Of a DNA stretch of 18,615 nt, positions 8,754-15,957 are shown one piece after another; position 1 is the stretch's first letter, and each line of letters begins with the position of its first letter. The position numbers were made by a program, and so were the translations under genes. Below the pieces are notes generated by a model that saw only the letters and a program-made list of their open reading frames with translations, had not been told where the DNA came from and searched no databases. Origin of the DNA: UBA7236 sp964638865 (GTDB taxonomy: Bacteria; Bacteroidota; Bacteroidia; Chitinophagales; BACL12); NCBI GenBank assembly GCA_964638865.1, contig CAZXBG010000083.1, forward strand, positions 1-18,615, given 5' to 3'.

Positions 8754-8767
8754 TTCTAAAAGAAAAA

Positions 8768-9151
8768 TTATAATACCAGCTCCTCAAATAATTTCGCTGC
8801 AGTGAGCTCCAGATCTTTGGTAATTCCCGGATGTGGTCTTGAAACTTGAATTGCAGAACTTCTTACGGCAGTTAACCAGCGAAAACGGGATGGAACATCA
8901 AACTCGGAAATTGGGCCGGAGTTTTTTTCTCCGTTGGCAATTTTTACCAGAGATTCGAGATTCATTTTTATTTGCTGCACATCCACATCACCGGAAAAAA
9001 CTCGCAGTTTAGTTTCATTGATTGTATACAATACTTTGATAAAATTCGCTTTTTTAGAGAACAGGATAATTCCGACATTGAGAAATTCTTCCCGTTCCAC
9101 AACAGGCAAAACACGAATGATCGCATATTCATAAAGATGTTTCTCTTGCAT
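8768..9151 (-). CDS. DUF3037 domain protein
   Basis: This 127-aa cytosolic protein matches the DUF3037 pattern throughout: LYEYAIIRVLPVVEREEFLNVGIILF at the start, then RVFSGDVDVQQIKMNLESLVKIANG, GPISEFDVPSRFRWLTAVRSSAIQVSRPHPG, and an acidic C-terminal helix. No catalytic motif, DNA-binding motif or signal peptide is seen, and the biochemical role is unknown. The ATG lies inside the upstream HipA-like gene (overlap 9129-9151, 23 bases), which is strong evidence for coupled translation and a shared job. A regulatory or target partner of the kinase is inference. No alternative internal Met exists near the start. Confidence 0.85.
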   Translation of the reverse strand: MQEKHLYEYAIIRVLPVVEREEFLNVGIILFSKKANFIKVLYTINETKLRVFSGDVDVQQIKMNLESLVKIANGEKNSGPISEFDVPSRFRWLTAVRSSAIQVSRPHPGITKDLELTAAKLFEELVL

Positions 9152-9926
9152 GTTGTGCTTCCTTTATAAAGATATCAGAATTATTTAATCGCGAAATTAA
9201 AAAATTAAAATACATATCGCGCAATTCATCCGGTGTTTCTTCGGCGCCTTCCCAATGCAACCATACATCAGGAATTAATTGGGTGATGGCCTTTATCTTA
9301 TCTACGGTCAAAATTAATTTGAATTCCGCATTAATTTGTTCCAACATAGTTGCACCTGTCAATAATACATGATCTTTTATCAACGTAAAAGGACTCAAAG
9401 CCTGTGTTTTCCAGTTTGAAATATTATGATGAAAATACAAACATGCACCATGATCGATGAGCCATAATTCTTTGTGCCAAATCAACATATTCGTATTTTT
9501 AAAGGTCCTGTCTACATTAGTAATAAATGCATCGAGCCAAACAATTTGGGAGGCTAATTTTTCGTCAATTTTTGTAACCAGCGGATCGAAAGTAATAGCA
9601 CCTGATAAAAAATGCAAGGCGAGATTTAATCCTTTGCTCCATTGCAAAATATCCTGAATTTCTTCATCGCCTTCTGTTTGTCCGAATGCTTCATCAAGAT
9701 TTGCAAATACCAATTCAGGAACCCTGAGTCCGAGCAATCTTGCAATTTCGCCTCCAATTAATTCCGCTATCAGTACTTTTACTCCGTGTCCCGAACCTCT
9801 GAACTTCAACACGTATTTAAAATCATCATCAGCTTCTGCCAAAGCAGGTAATGAACCGCCTTCGCGCAAAGGCATAATATATCTTGTGACATTAACTGTT
9901 CTTAAATTGTGTTCCTTTTGTAACAT
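9129..9926 (-). CDS. HipA-like (HipA_2-type) kinase
   Basis: This 265-aa protein has an apparently intact protein-kinase-like core related to the HipA toxin kinase but much shorter than classical HipA (about 440 aa) and lacking its N-terminal subdomain. Visible motifs are Lys41 in YVLKFRG (ATP phosphate lysine), the glycine-rich RGSGHG at 43-48, a helix glutamate at 55 or 60, the catalytic stretch ITNVDRTFKNTNML with Asp139 and Asn144/146, and the metal-binding Asp158 in LIDHG. Its target is unknown; HipA itself phosphorylates GltX. It is the middle gene of a three-gene minus-strand unit, 6 bases after the lipoprotein gene and overlapping the DUF3037 gene by 23 bases. No HipB-type helix-turn-helix antitoxin is present nearby. 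Confidence 0.85.
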   Translation of the reverse strand: MLQKEHNLRTVNVTRYIMPLREGGSLPALAEADDDFKYVLKFRGSGHGVKVLIAELIGGEIARLLGLRVPELVFANLDEAFGQTEGDEEIQDILQWSKGLNLALHFLSGAITFDPLVTKIDEKLASQIVWLDAFITNVDRTFKNTNMLIWHKELWLIDHGACLYFHHNISNWKTQALSPFTLIKDHVLLTGATMLEQINAEFKLILTVDKIKAITQLIPDVWLHWEGAEETPDELRDMYFNFLISRLNNSDIFIKEAQHARETSL

Positions 9927-9932
9927 GAGAAA

Positions 9933-10526
9933 TTATCTGACAGAAACATTCTGAATATCATCAATTAACCATTTTCCATTTTCCAAAGTCATTGCATAAG
10001 CAAGTTTCAATTCGTTTGGAAATTCCAAAATCAGATGCGCATTGTTTGTTGCTCCCGAATGCGAAGTAATTTTCACCAGATCTAAAAAATCTAATTCAAA
10101 ATCCTGTGAAAGCATAATGAGATCAGCATCAAAACCCATGGGCGGGCCATCATATTGTTTTTCGACCCTGAAAGCTTCCTCACACTTTTTAAAATATGCT
10201 CTACTATTCTCTGCATATTTGTCAGAAATAAATCCGCTTGCCCGCAATGCATTGATATATTTTTCAGTTTCCGGAAAGTTAACGGAATAAGGTTTCCCGG
10301 GCTCCGGAGTTTCATTACCATTATTTGTAACAAGCTTATAAGCATTCAAATCCATCATATGCAATTTATACCAGGTCAAAAAACCTATAACAGCTTCAGA
10401 GGCTGGAGTGGCCGTGGTTAAATTATCTGTTTTAACATCATCTGATTTCTGTGACGAACAGGATGACAATAGTATAATAATGAATAAAAATGCAACATAT
10501 AGAATTGATTTAATTAATTTTAGCAT
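9933..10526 (-). CDS. Lipoprotein, possibly DUF3828-like
   Basis: This 197-aa protein has a lipoprotein signal peptide (hydrophobic stretch to LLSSC, Cys23) followed by a low-complexity linker and a small soluble domain. The block EAVIGFLTWYKLHM, then FPETEKYINALRASGFISDKY and a final sheet ending AYAMTLENGKWLIDDIQNV, resembles DUF3828/NTF2-like lipoproteins; this family call is tentative. It should be membrane-anchored and facing the periplasm. It is the first gene of the unit with the HipA-like kinase and DUF3037 protein, only 6 bases upstream of the kinase. A consensus-like promoter sits 59 bases before its ATG. Confidence 0.75.
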   Translation of the reverse strand: MLKLIKSILYVAFLFIIILLSSCSSQKSDDVKTDNLTTATPASEAVIGFLTWYKLHMMDLNAYKLVTNNGNETPEPGKPYSVNFPETEKYINALRASGFISDKYAENSRAYFKKCEEAFRVEKQYDGPPMGFDADLIMLSQDFELDFLDLVKITSHSGATNNAHLILEFPNELKLAYAMTLENGKWLIDDIQNVSVR

Positions 10527-10565
10527 AGTGACGATTTAAACCATTAAAATTGAAATTCACATTTT

Positions 10566-10582
10566 AAGGGACTTTATCCCTT
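10566..10582. repeat. Perfect dyad AAGGGA-N5-TCCCTT at the predicted transcription start
   Basis: A six-base perfect inverted repeat with loop CTTTA lies immediately downstream of the -7 element of the lipoprotein/HipA/DUF3037 promoter, covering the expected +1. It could be an operator or a stem at the very 5' end of the mRNA. It is GC-richer than the surrounding gap. Confidence 0.55.
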
Positions 10583-10584
10583 GT

Positions 10585-10616
10585 CAAATATACCTTTATT
10601 TTAGAATATATACCAA
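10585..10616 (-). promoter_or_regulatory. Promoter of the lipoprotein-HipA-DUF3037 unit
   Basis: On the minus strand TTG (10616-10614) and a full-match TATATTTG (10592-10585) are separated by 21 bases, which fits the Bacteroidota -33/-7 promoter. Transcription would start near 10578, about 50 bases before the ATG at 10526. Confidence 0.55.
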
Positions 10617-10710
10617 TCGACAATGTGAGTCAAAGTTACAAACTTAAAAACAATTGAAATTATACAGCAACCCAATTGAAAAAGATCATTTTTACTAATA
10701 AAATTTATTC

Positions 10711-10718
10711 TAACTTTA
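10711..10718 (+). promoter_or_regulatory. Candidate -7 element for the fusion hydrolase operon
   Basis: TAACTTTA, a 7/8 match to TAnnTTTG, lies 21 bases before the ATG at 10740, giving a leader of about 15 bases. No TTG is present at -33, so the call is weak. Confidence 0.35.
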
Positions 10719-10739
10719 GCGCAGAACAATACTCTGTTT

Positions 10740-13274
10740 ATGAAAAATTTATTAACCCTATTATTACTGACAATTGTAACTTCCCGATGTTTTTCTCAGG
10801 AAAACGGATATGTTAAAGATCTGGATAGTATTCTTACACAATTATATAATACAGATCGTTTTAATGGAACTGTATTATATGCCTCAAATGGCAAGGTATT
10901 GTATAAAAAAGCATTCGGAGTTACAGATATTAAAACAGGCGAAAAATTACAAACCAATTCATCCTTTAACCTCGCCTCTGTTTCGAAACAATTTATTGGA
11001 ATGTGTATTTTAATGCTATCGGAAGAGGGAAAGATAAACTTAGAGGATAATATAAAAAAATATCTTCCTGAATTACCCTATGAAAATTTAACAATACGAA
11101 ATTTGCTTACCCATACTTCCGGAATACCTGAATATTTTGATCTATACAATCAATATAGAGAAACTTTAGATACACTCAATAACGAAAAATTAATTTTATT
11201 ATATAAAACTCATGCCCCGCGTTTAGAATTTGCACCTGGAGCTTCGTGGAGTTATTGCAATACAAATTATGTATTCCTCGCAACTATAATTGAACGAATC
11301 ACAAAACAACCTTTAAATGTTTTCCTTAAAAACGGCATTGCAACACCATTGGGTTTAAACGACACTTATGTTTATCATTTACAGATGCCGGAAGTACCGG
11401 CTAACCATGTTTATGGTTTTTCAGAAATAAACGGAGAAAAAAAATTAAATGATCTTATAAATGTTGATGGTGTTACCGGTGATGGAAATATTTATTCCTC
11501 AGTGGAAGATCTTTATAAATGGGAGCAAAGTTTGTATGAAAGCAAACTCGTAAAACAGGAAACCTTAAAAAAGGCACTTGAACCCGTTAAATTAAATGAT
11601 GGCTCCACATTTAATTATGGATTTGGCTGGGGGATTGATATTGTAAACGAACAATATTCGCATACCGGCGGTTGGGTGGGATTTAGTAATATCATTTTGA
11701 GGGATGTAAAAAATAACAGAACACTAATTCTTTTAAGCAGTGGTGATAATTATTTAGCGGCGCAAGCATCGCGAAAAATTTTTAACGGTCAACAATTTAA
11801 AATACCGGAAACATTGTTGATCACCAATGTAAAAGTGGTTGATGGAACAGGATCTCCGGCAAGGGATGCTTCAGTTAGAATTGAGGACGATAAAATAATT
11901 GCAATAGGTGATCTCAAAAAATTTACAGAAGAAAAAGTTATAGATGGCGGAGGAAAAATTCTCGCTCCGGGATTTATTGATAGTCACAGCCACCTCGAAG
12001 GTTCTCTACAGGAAAACCCTGAAGCAATTGCAGCATTAAGTCAGGGTATTACAACAATAGTTGCGGGTCAGGATGGAGATAGTTATTTTATAAACCCGAT
12101 GAAATCCCTTTTTAAACCTGCAATTAATTACGCAACATATACGGGGCATTCCACTTTGCGTGAGAATGTAATGGGATTTGATCAATTGAACAGACCTGCA
12201 ACTTCGGAAGAGATTAAAAAAATGGCTTCCATTTTAAGAGTTGAAATGAAAAATGGTTCTCTCGGTTTATCCACCGGATTAGAATATGAATCGGCGTTTT
12301 ATTCAAACAAAAATGAAATAATTCAATTAGCTAAAGTTGCATCAGAATACAATGGAAAATATATAAGCCATTTAAGAAGTGAAGATATTACTATGGCTGA
12401 TGCTGTAGAAGAAATAATTGATATAGGGCGCCAAGCAAGAATACCTGTGCAGATATCGCATATTAAAATTGCCTTAAAGGATGATTGGGGAACTGCCCCA
12501 GATCTTATATCAAAATTAGAATCAGCCCGTGCGGAAGGAATTAATATAACTGCAGATTGTTATCCTTATACATTTTGGAACAGTACTGTTCGCGTGTTGT
12601 TTCCTAAAAAAGATTTTACAAGTTTGGCAGGTGCAAATTACGCGGTAGAACACTTGTTTGATCCGGAGGGGTCCGTTATGGTTCGGTTTAAACCAAATAA
12701 AGAATATGTTGGCAAAACGGTTTCTCAAATTTCAACAATACGAAAGGAAACGCCTGCTCAAACTTTATTGTATTTAGTTGCTGCCGCAGAAGAATATGGA
12801 AAATTGCATCCTAATGAAGATGGGATAGAAACCATTATGGGTAAGTCGATGAGCGAATCGGATATTATTCCCTTTTTAAGTTGGTCGCATACTAATATTT
12901 GTTCCGATGGCGCTAATGGAGGACATCCAAGAGGATATGGTGCTTTTACGCGTGTTCTTGGATATTATGTGCGTGAACAAAAAATAATGAGTCTGGAAAC
13001 TTGCATCAACAAAATGACAGCACTCACTGCCGAACAAGTTGGAATTAAAGACAGAGGAATAATAGCGAGGGGATATTATGCAGATCTTGTATTGTTTGAT
13101 CCGGAAACTGTAATTGACAAAGCGAATATTGAAAACTCCAAAGCATTATCGGAAGGAATATTAATGGTTTGGGTAAATGGAGAACTTGTTTATAAAAATA
13201 AAACATCCACCAATGTGTTTCCGGGGAAATTTTTGAGCAGGACCGGAGAGTATGATGCAATTATTGCAGAGTAA
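10740..13274 (+). CDS. Exported fusion: serine beta-lactamase/D-peptidase-like domain + D-aminoacylase-like amidohydrolase
   Basis: This 844-aa two-enzyme fusion carries a signal peptide (1-20, ending CFSQ). The N-terminal domain (about 25-350) is a class C beta-lactamase/S12-type serine hydrolase with nucleophile motif SVSK at 80-83, YCN at 172-174 and HTG at 308-310; the family includes D-aminopeptidases, DD-carboxypeptidases and esterases. The C-terminal domain (about 357-830) is an N-acyl-D-amino-acid deacylase-type amidohydrolase with APGFIDSHSH (His416, His418), YISHLRSE (His544), QISHIK (His574) and CSDG (Asp723). The position that is a zinc-binding Cys in classical D-aminoacylase (GNCG) reads GQDG here (443-446). 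Together they could cleave and deacylate D-amino-acid-containing peptides. It is the first gene of an apparent operon with dgcN/dgcA-like genes. Confidence 0.9.
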   Translation: MKNLLTLLLLTIVTSRCFSQENGYVKDLDSILTQLYNTDRFNGTVLYASNGKVLYKKAFGVTDIKTGEKLQTNSSFNLASVSKQFIGMCILMLSEEGKINLEDNIKKYLPELPYENLTIRNLLTHTSGIPEYFDLYNQYRETLDTLNNEKLILLYKTHAPRLEFAPGASWSYCNTNYVFLATIIERITKQPLNVFLKNGIATPLGLNDTYVYHLQMPEVPANHVYGFSEINGEKKLNDLINVDGVTGDGNIYSSVEDLYKWEQSLYESKLVKQETLKKALEPVKLNDGSTFNYGFGWGIDIVNEQYSHTGGWVGFSNIILRDVKNNRTLILLSSGDNYLAAQASRKIFNGQQFKIPETLLITNVKVVDGTGSPARDASVRIEDDKIIAIGDLKKFTEEKVIDGGGKILAPGFIDSHSHLEGSLQENPEAIAALSQGITTIVAGQDGDSYFINPMKSLFKPAINYATYTGHSTLRENVMGFDQLNRPATSEEIKKMASILRVEMKNGSLGLSTGLEYESAFYSNKNEIIQLAKVASEYNGKYISHLRSEDITMADAVEEIIDIGRQARIPVQISHIKIALKDDWGTAPDLISKLESARAEGINITADCYPYTFWNSTVRVLFPKKDFTSLAGANYAVEHLFDPEGSVMVRFKPNKEYVGKTVSQISTIRKETPAQTLLYLVAAAEEYGKLHPNEDGIETIMGKSMSESDIIPFLSWSHTNICSDGANGGHPRGYGAFTRVLGYYVREQKIMSLETCINKMTALTAEQVGIKDRGIIARGYYADLVLFDPETVIDKANIENSKALSEGILMVWVNGELVYKNKTSTNVFPGKFLSRTGEYDAIIAE

Positions 13275-13342
13275 TAATCATAATAATACTTTTTGAAATG
13301 ATTATCCAGAATTAATATTTATTAATTAAAACATAAATAATT

Positions 13343-14407
13343 TTGAATATCAATAACAAACCCAAAGCTATAGTATTAACCGCCGGTATGTTACACGAAT
13401 CGGATGCAAAAACTGCACATGGTTTAATACGCGGAACCGAACGATTTGAAATTGTAGGTATAATTGATTCATTACATGCGGGTAAAGATGCAGGAGAAGT
13501 ATTAGATGGTACAAAAAGAAATATTCCCATTTTTGGTGAAGTAGAAAATGTTTTAACATTAATACCCGACATTCGTTATTGCATTATTGGCATCGCAACA
13601 GTTGGAGGAATATTACCTGATAATTTTATTCCAATTATTGAAACCTGCATTAAAAATAAAATGACTATTGTAAATGGACTGCATGAATATCTTGTGAATA
13701 TACCTGAACTCGTACAACTTGCAGAACAATACAATGTTGACTTAATAGATGTACGCAAACCAAAAGATAAAAAAGATCTTCATTTCTGGACGGGCGAAAT
13801 TTTTACGGTATCAGCCCCTGTAATTGCAGTTATAGGAACAGATTGTGCAATAGGTAAACGCACTACCTGCCGACTTATCCGACAAGCATGTGAAAGAGAG
13901 AACATTAAAACACAAATGATCTATACCGGTCAAACAGGTTGGCTTCAAGGTGGAAAATATGGATTTATTTTTGATTCCACTTTAAATGATTTTATTTCAG
14001 GAGAATTAGAACATGCAATTGTTTCATGCTGGAAAGAAACGAAGGCGGAAATTATATTAGTAGAAGGTCAATCTGCATTACGCAATCCCAGTGGCCCATG
14101 CGGATCGGAATTACTGATCTCGGGAAATGCAAAAAATGTGATTTTAGTGCATGCCCCTAAAAGAAAATATTATGAACATGATCCTGTTTGGGGAGAAATT
14201 CCGGATGTAACCTCAGAAATTGAACTCACTAATATGTATGGCGCTAAAGTAATTGCACTGGCATTAAATACGGAATTATGCAGTGTTGCTGAGGCAGAAG
14301 AATTTCAACGGGAATATGAAAGGGAGTTACAAATTCCGGTATTGTTGCCTATTCAACAAGGCGTAGAGAAAATTATTCCTAAGATAAAGGAACTTCTAAA
14401 ATCATGA
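13343..14407 (+). CDS. dgcN: DUF1611-family protein, DgcN-like (D-glutamate N-acetyltransferase candidate)
   Basis: This 354-aa cytosolic protein has the two-domain DUF1611 layout. A Rossmann-like N-terminal domain at about 8-155 (KAIVLTAG, GIIDS, YCIIGIATVGG) is followed by a P-loop domain with GTDCAIGKRT at 165-174, YTGQTGW at 194-200, and VEGQSALRNPSGPCGSELL at 240-258. A characterised member, DgcN, N-acetylates D-glutamate and works with DgcA. The start is TTG at 13343: an in-frame TAA at 13334 blocks anything longer, and the next Met (13388) would remove the first strand. It starts 68 bases after the fusion hydrolase and overlaps the epimerase by 4 bases. Assignment to DgcN rather than another DUF1611 activity rests on the partner gene. 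Confidence 0.82.
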   Translation: MNINNKPKAIVLTAGMLHESDAKTAHGLIRGTERFEIVGIIDSLHAGKDAGEVLDGTKRNIPIFGEVENVLTLIPDIRYCIIGIATVGGILPDNFIPIIETCIKNKMTIVNGLHEYLVNIPELVQLAEQYNVDLIDVRKPKDKKDLHFWTGEIFTVSAPVIAVIGTDCAIGKRTTCRLIRQACERENIKTQMIYTGQTGWLQGGKYGFIFDSTLNDFISGELEHAIVSCWKETKAEIILVEGQSALRNPSGPCGSELLISGNAKNVILVHAPKRKYYEHDPVWGEIPDVTSEIELTNMYGAKVIALALNTELCSVAEAEEFQREYERELQIPVLLPIQQGVEKIIPKIKELLKS

Positions 14408-15477
14408 GCATGAAAATAAAATCAATAAGAGCATATCTTGAAAAAATTCCATTAACAAAACCCTATAGCATTTCCTACCAGACCTTTACCGAAACAGAAA
14501 TAGTTTACCTTGAAATTGAATTAGAAAATGGTATCATTGGCTTAGGAGCTGCAAATCCTTTTGCAGAAGTAGTTGGTGAAACGCCGGCTTCAACACTTCA
14601 ACATTTACAAAACGATTTTTTATTACAATTGATTGGCAGAGATATAAAGGATTTCCCGTTAATGATAGATGAAGTTGTTACTCATTTTAGTGGACTCCCC
14701 GGAACACAGGCTGCAATTGATATTGCATTACATGACGCTTATGGAAAATATAAAAATATTTCTGTTATCGATATTTACAAAAAATGTATTGACCCTTTGC
14801 CAACTTCCATAACGATAGGAATAAAAGAAATTTCGGAAATGCTCATGGAAGCAAAAGAATACCAAAAATTAGGTTTCCATATTCTGAAAATAAAAACCGG
14901 GGCAAATGTTGAGCAGGATATTGAAAGAGTTTCAATTCTTTTAGAAACTTTTGAAACTTCGATGCGTATCAGAGTGGATGCCAATGAGGGCTACACCCTT
15001 TTGCAATTAAAACAATTTATTTCTTCCACCGAAAAATTGAATATTGAATTGATTGAACAGCCACTTCCTTTTAACAAAGATTTGGAATTATTAAGTTTGC
15101 CTGCGGCACAAAAAAATAAATTAGTTGCTGACGAGTCGTTAATAAATACCACATCGGCGGAGGCACTTAGCCGCATTGGAACACCATTTGGAGTTTTTAA
15201 TATTAAGTTGATGAAGTGCGGAGGAATAAAAGCAGCGAAACAAATTGCAGATATAGCACTTAAATCTAAGGTAAATTTATTTTGGGGTTGCAATGATGAA
15301 AGTCTTGTTAGCATAACAGCTGCATTGCATGCCGCCTACACTTGTAAGAATACAAAATATCTAGATCTGGATGGAAGTTTTGATATTATTGAAAGTATCG
15401 TTTCAGGAGGATTTATACTTAAAGATGGATTAATGTTTCCAAATAATTTACCGGGTTTGGGTGTAAGTAAATTATAA
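14404..15477 (+). CDS. dgcA: Enolase-superfamily epimerase: N-acetyl-D-Glu racemase (DgcA) or L-Ala-D/L-Glu epimerase
   Basis: This 357-aa enzyme of the enolase superfamily, muconate-lactonizing subgroup, has all catalytic parts: the first acid/base pair KIK (Lys162, Lys164), metal ligands Asp192, Glu218 and Asp243, and the second base Lys268 in NIKLMKCGG. The C-terminal DLD motif (Asp321, Asp323) is the element that binds the alpha-ammonium of the dipeptide in L-Ala-D/L-Glu epimerases, so dipeptide epimerisation is possible. The adjacent DUF1611 gene, overlapping as ATGA at 14404-14407, instead favours the DgcA role of interconverting N-acetyl-D- and N-acetyl-L-glutamate. Either way it acts on D-glutamate derived from peptidoglycan. 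It is the last gene of the operon; no clear terminator follows. Confidence 0.85.
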   Translation: MSMKIKSIRAYLEKIPLTKPYSISYQTFTETEIVYLEIELENGIIGLGAANPFAEVVGETPASTLQHLQNDFLLQLIGRDIKDFPLMIDEVVTHFSGLPGTQAAIDIALHDAYGKYKNISVIDIYKKCIDPLPTSITIGIKEISEMLMEAKEYQKLGFHILKIKTGANVEQDIERVSILLETFETSMRIRVDANEGYTLLQLKQFISSTEKLNIELIEQPLPFNKDLELLSLPAAQKNKLVADESLINTTSAEALSRIGTPFGVFNIKLMKCGGIKAAKQIADIALKSKVNLFWGCNDESLVSITAALHAAYTCKNTKYLDLDGSFDIIESIVSGGFILKDGLMFPNNLPGLGVSKL

Positions 15478-15482
15478 ATGAT

Positions 15483-15695
15483 TTACGGAATTTCATTTTC
15501 CAAAATTATCCCAATTAATTTATCCTCTCTAAAAAACATCGTCAGAATATGCCCAAAACTATGTTCTGCCAGTGGCTTACCTTTAAGATCGATCTTTCGA
15601 TCATAAAAATAAATATCACCCACAAATTTCCATTGAAGCTTTTCAACGCCATTGTTCCATGTTATGGTATCAGTTCCAAAAAGAAAGGAATATTT
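15483..15695 (-). pseudogene. C-terminal remnant of an unknown gene
   Basis: On the minus strand a 70-codon open stretch from just after a TGA at 15698-15696 to TAA at 15485-15483 has protein-like composition: FGTDTITWNNGVEKLQW, GDIYFYDRKIDLKGKPLAEH, and FGHILTMFFREDKLIGIILENEIP. No start codon or upstream coding extension in any frame was found in the 262 bases beyond (15696-15957), where I see nothing else. It reads as the tail of a small beta-rich protein whose front half is lost. I do not recognise the family. It begins 5 bases after the epimerase stop, in the opposite direction. Confidence 0.55.
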
Positions 15696-15957
15696 TCATT
15701 TATTATTCAATTTATTTATTGCTATGTAATTGTAAGAATTCAAACGATAAAATTATTGTTCTTTCAGGAATTAAATAAAATATTTTTTAGAGCGACATGC
15801 AAATTTCTATGTTACATCGTAAATTACAATATTACAAATAAGTATCGGGCAAATAAAATGAGGCATTACATAACAATAGTTTAATCGAAATATCATGCTA
15901 TAAATGTATTAATAGTTATGAAATTGCCGTCGTGACATACATATTTATCATATCTGA

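Noticed and set aside
8696..8767. Flavoprotein as a fourth gene of the HipA-like unit
   Set aside because: A 70-base gap with its own TTG-N20-TAAATTTT promoter separates it, and its function shows no link; read-through remains possible.
13274..13305. Imperfect dyad ATAATCAT/ATGATTAT between the fusion hydrolase and the DgcN-like gene
   Set aside because: The stem is wholly AT, spaced 16 bases, and would split an otherwise coherent operon; it is too weak to call a terminator.
15549..15884. 111-codon plus-strand open frame after the epimerase
   Set aside because: Its translation is Lys/Ile/Phe-rich as expected from random AT-rich DNA, and its first part lies opposite the better minus-strand remnant.
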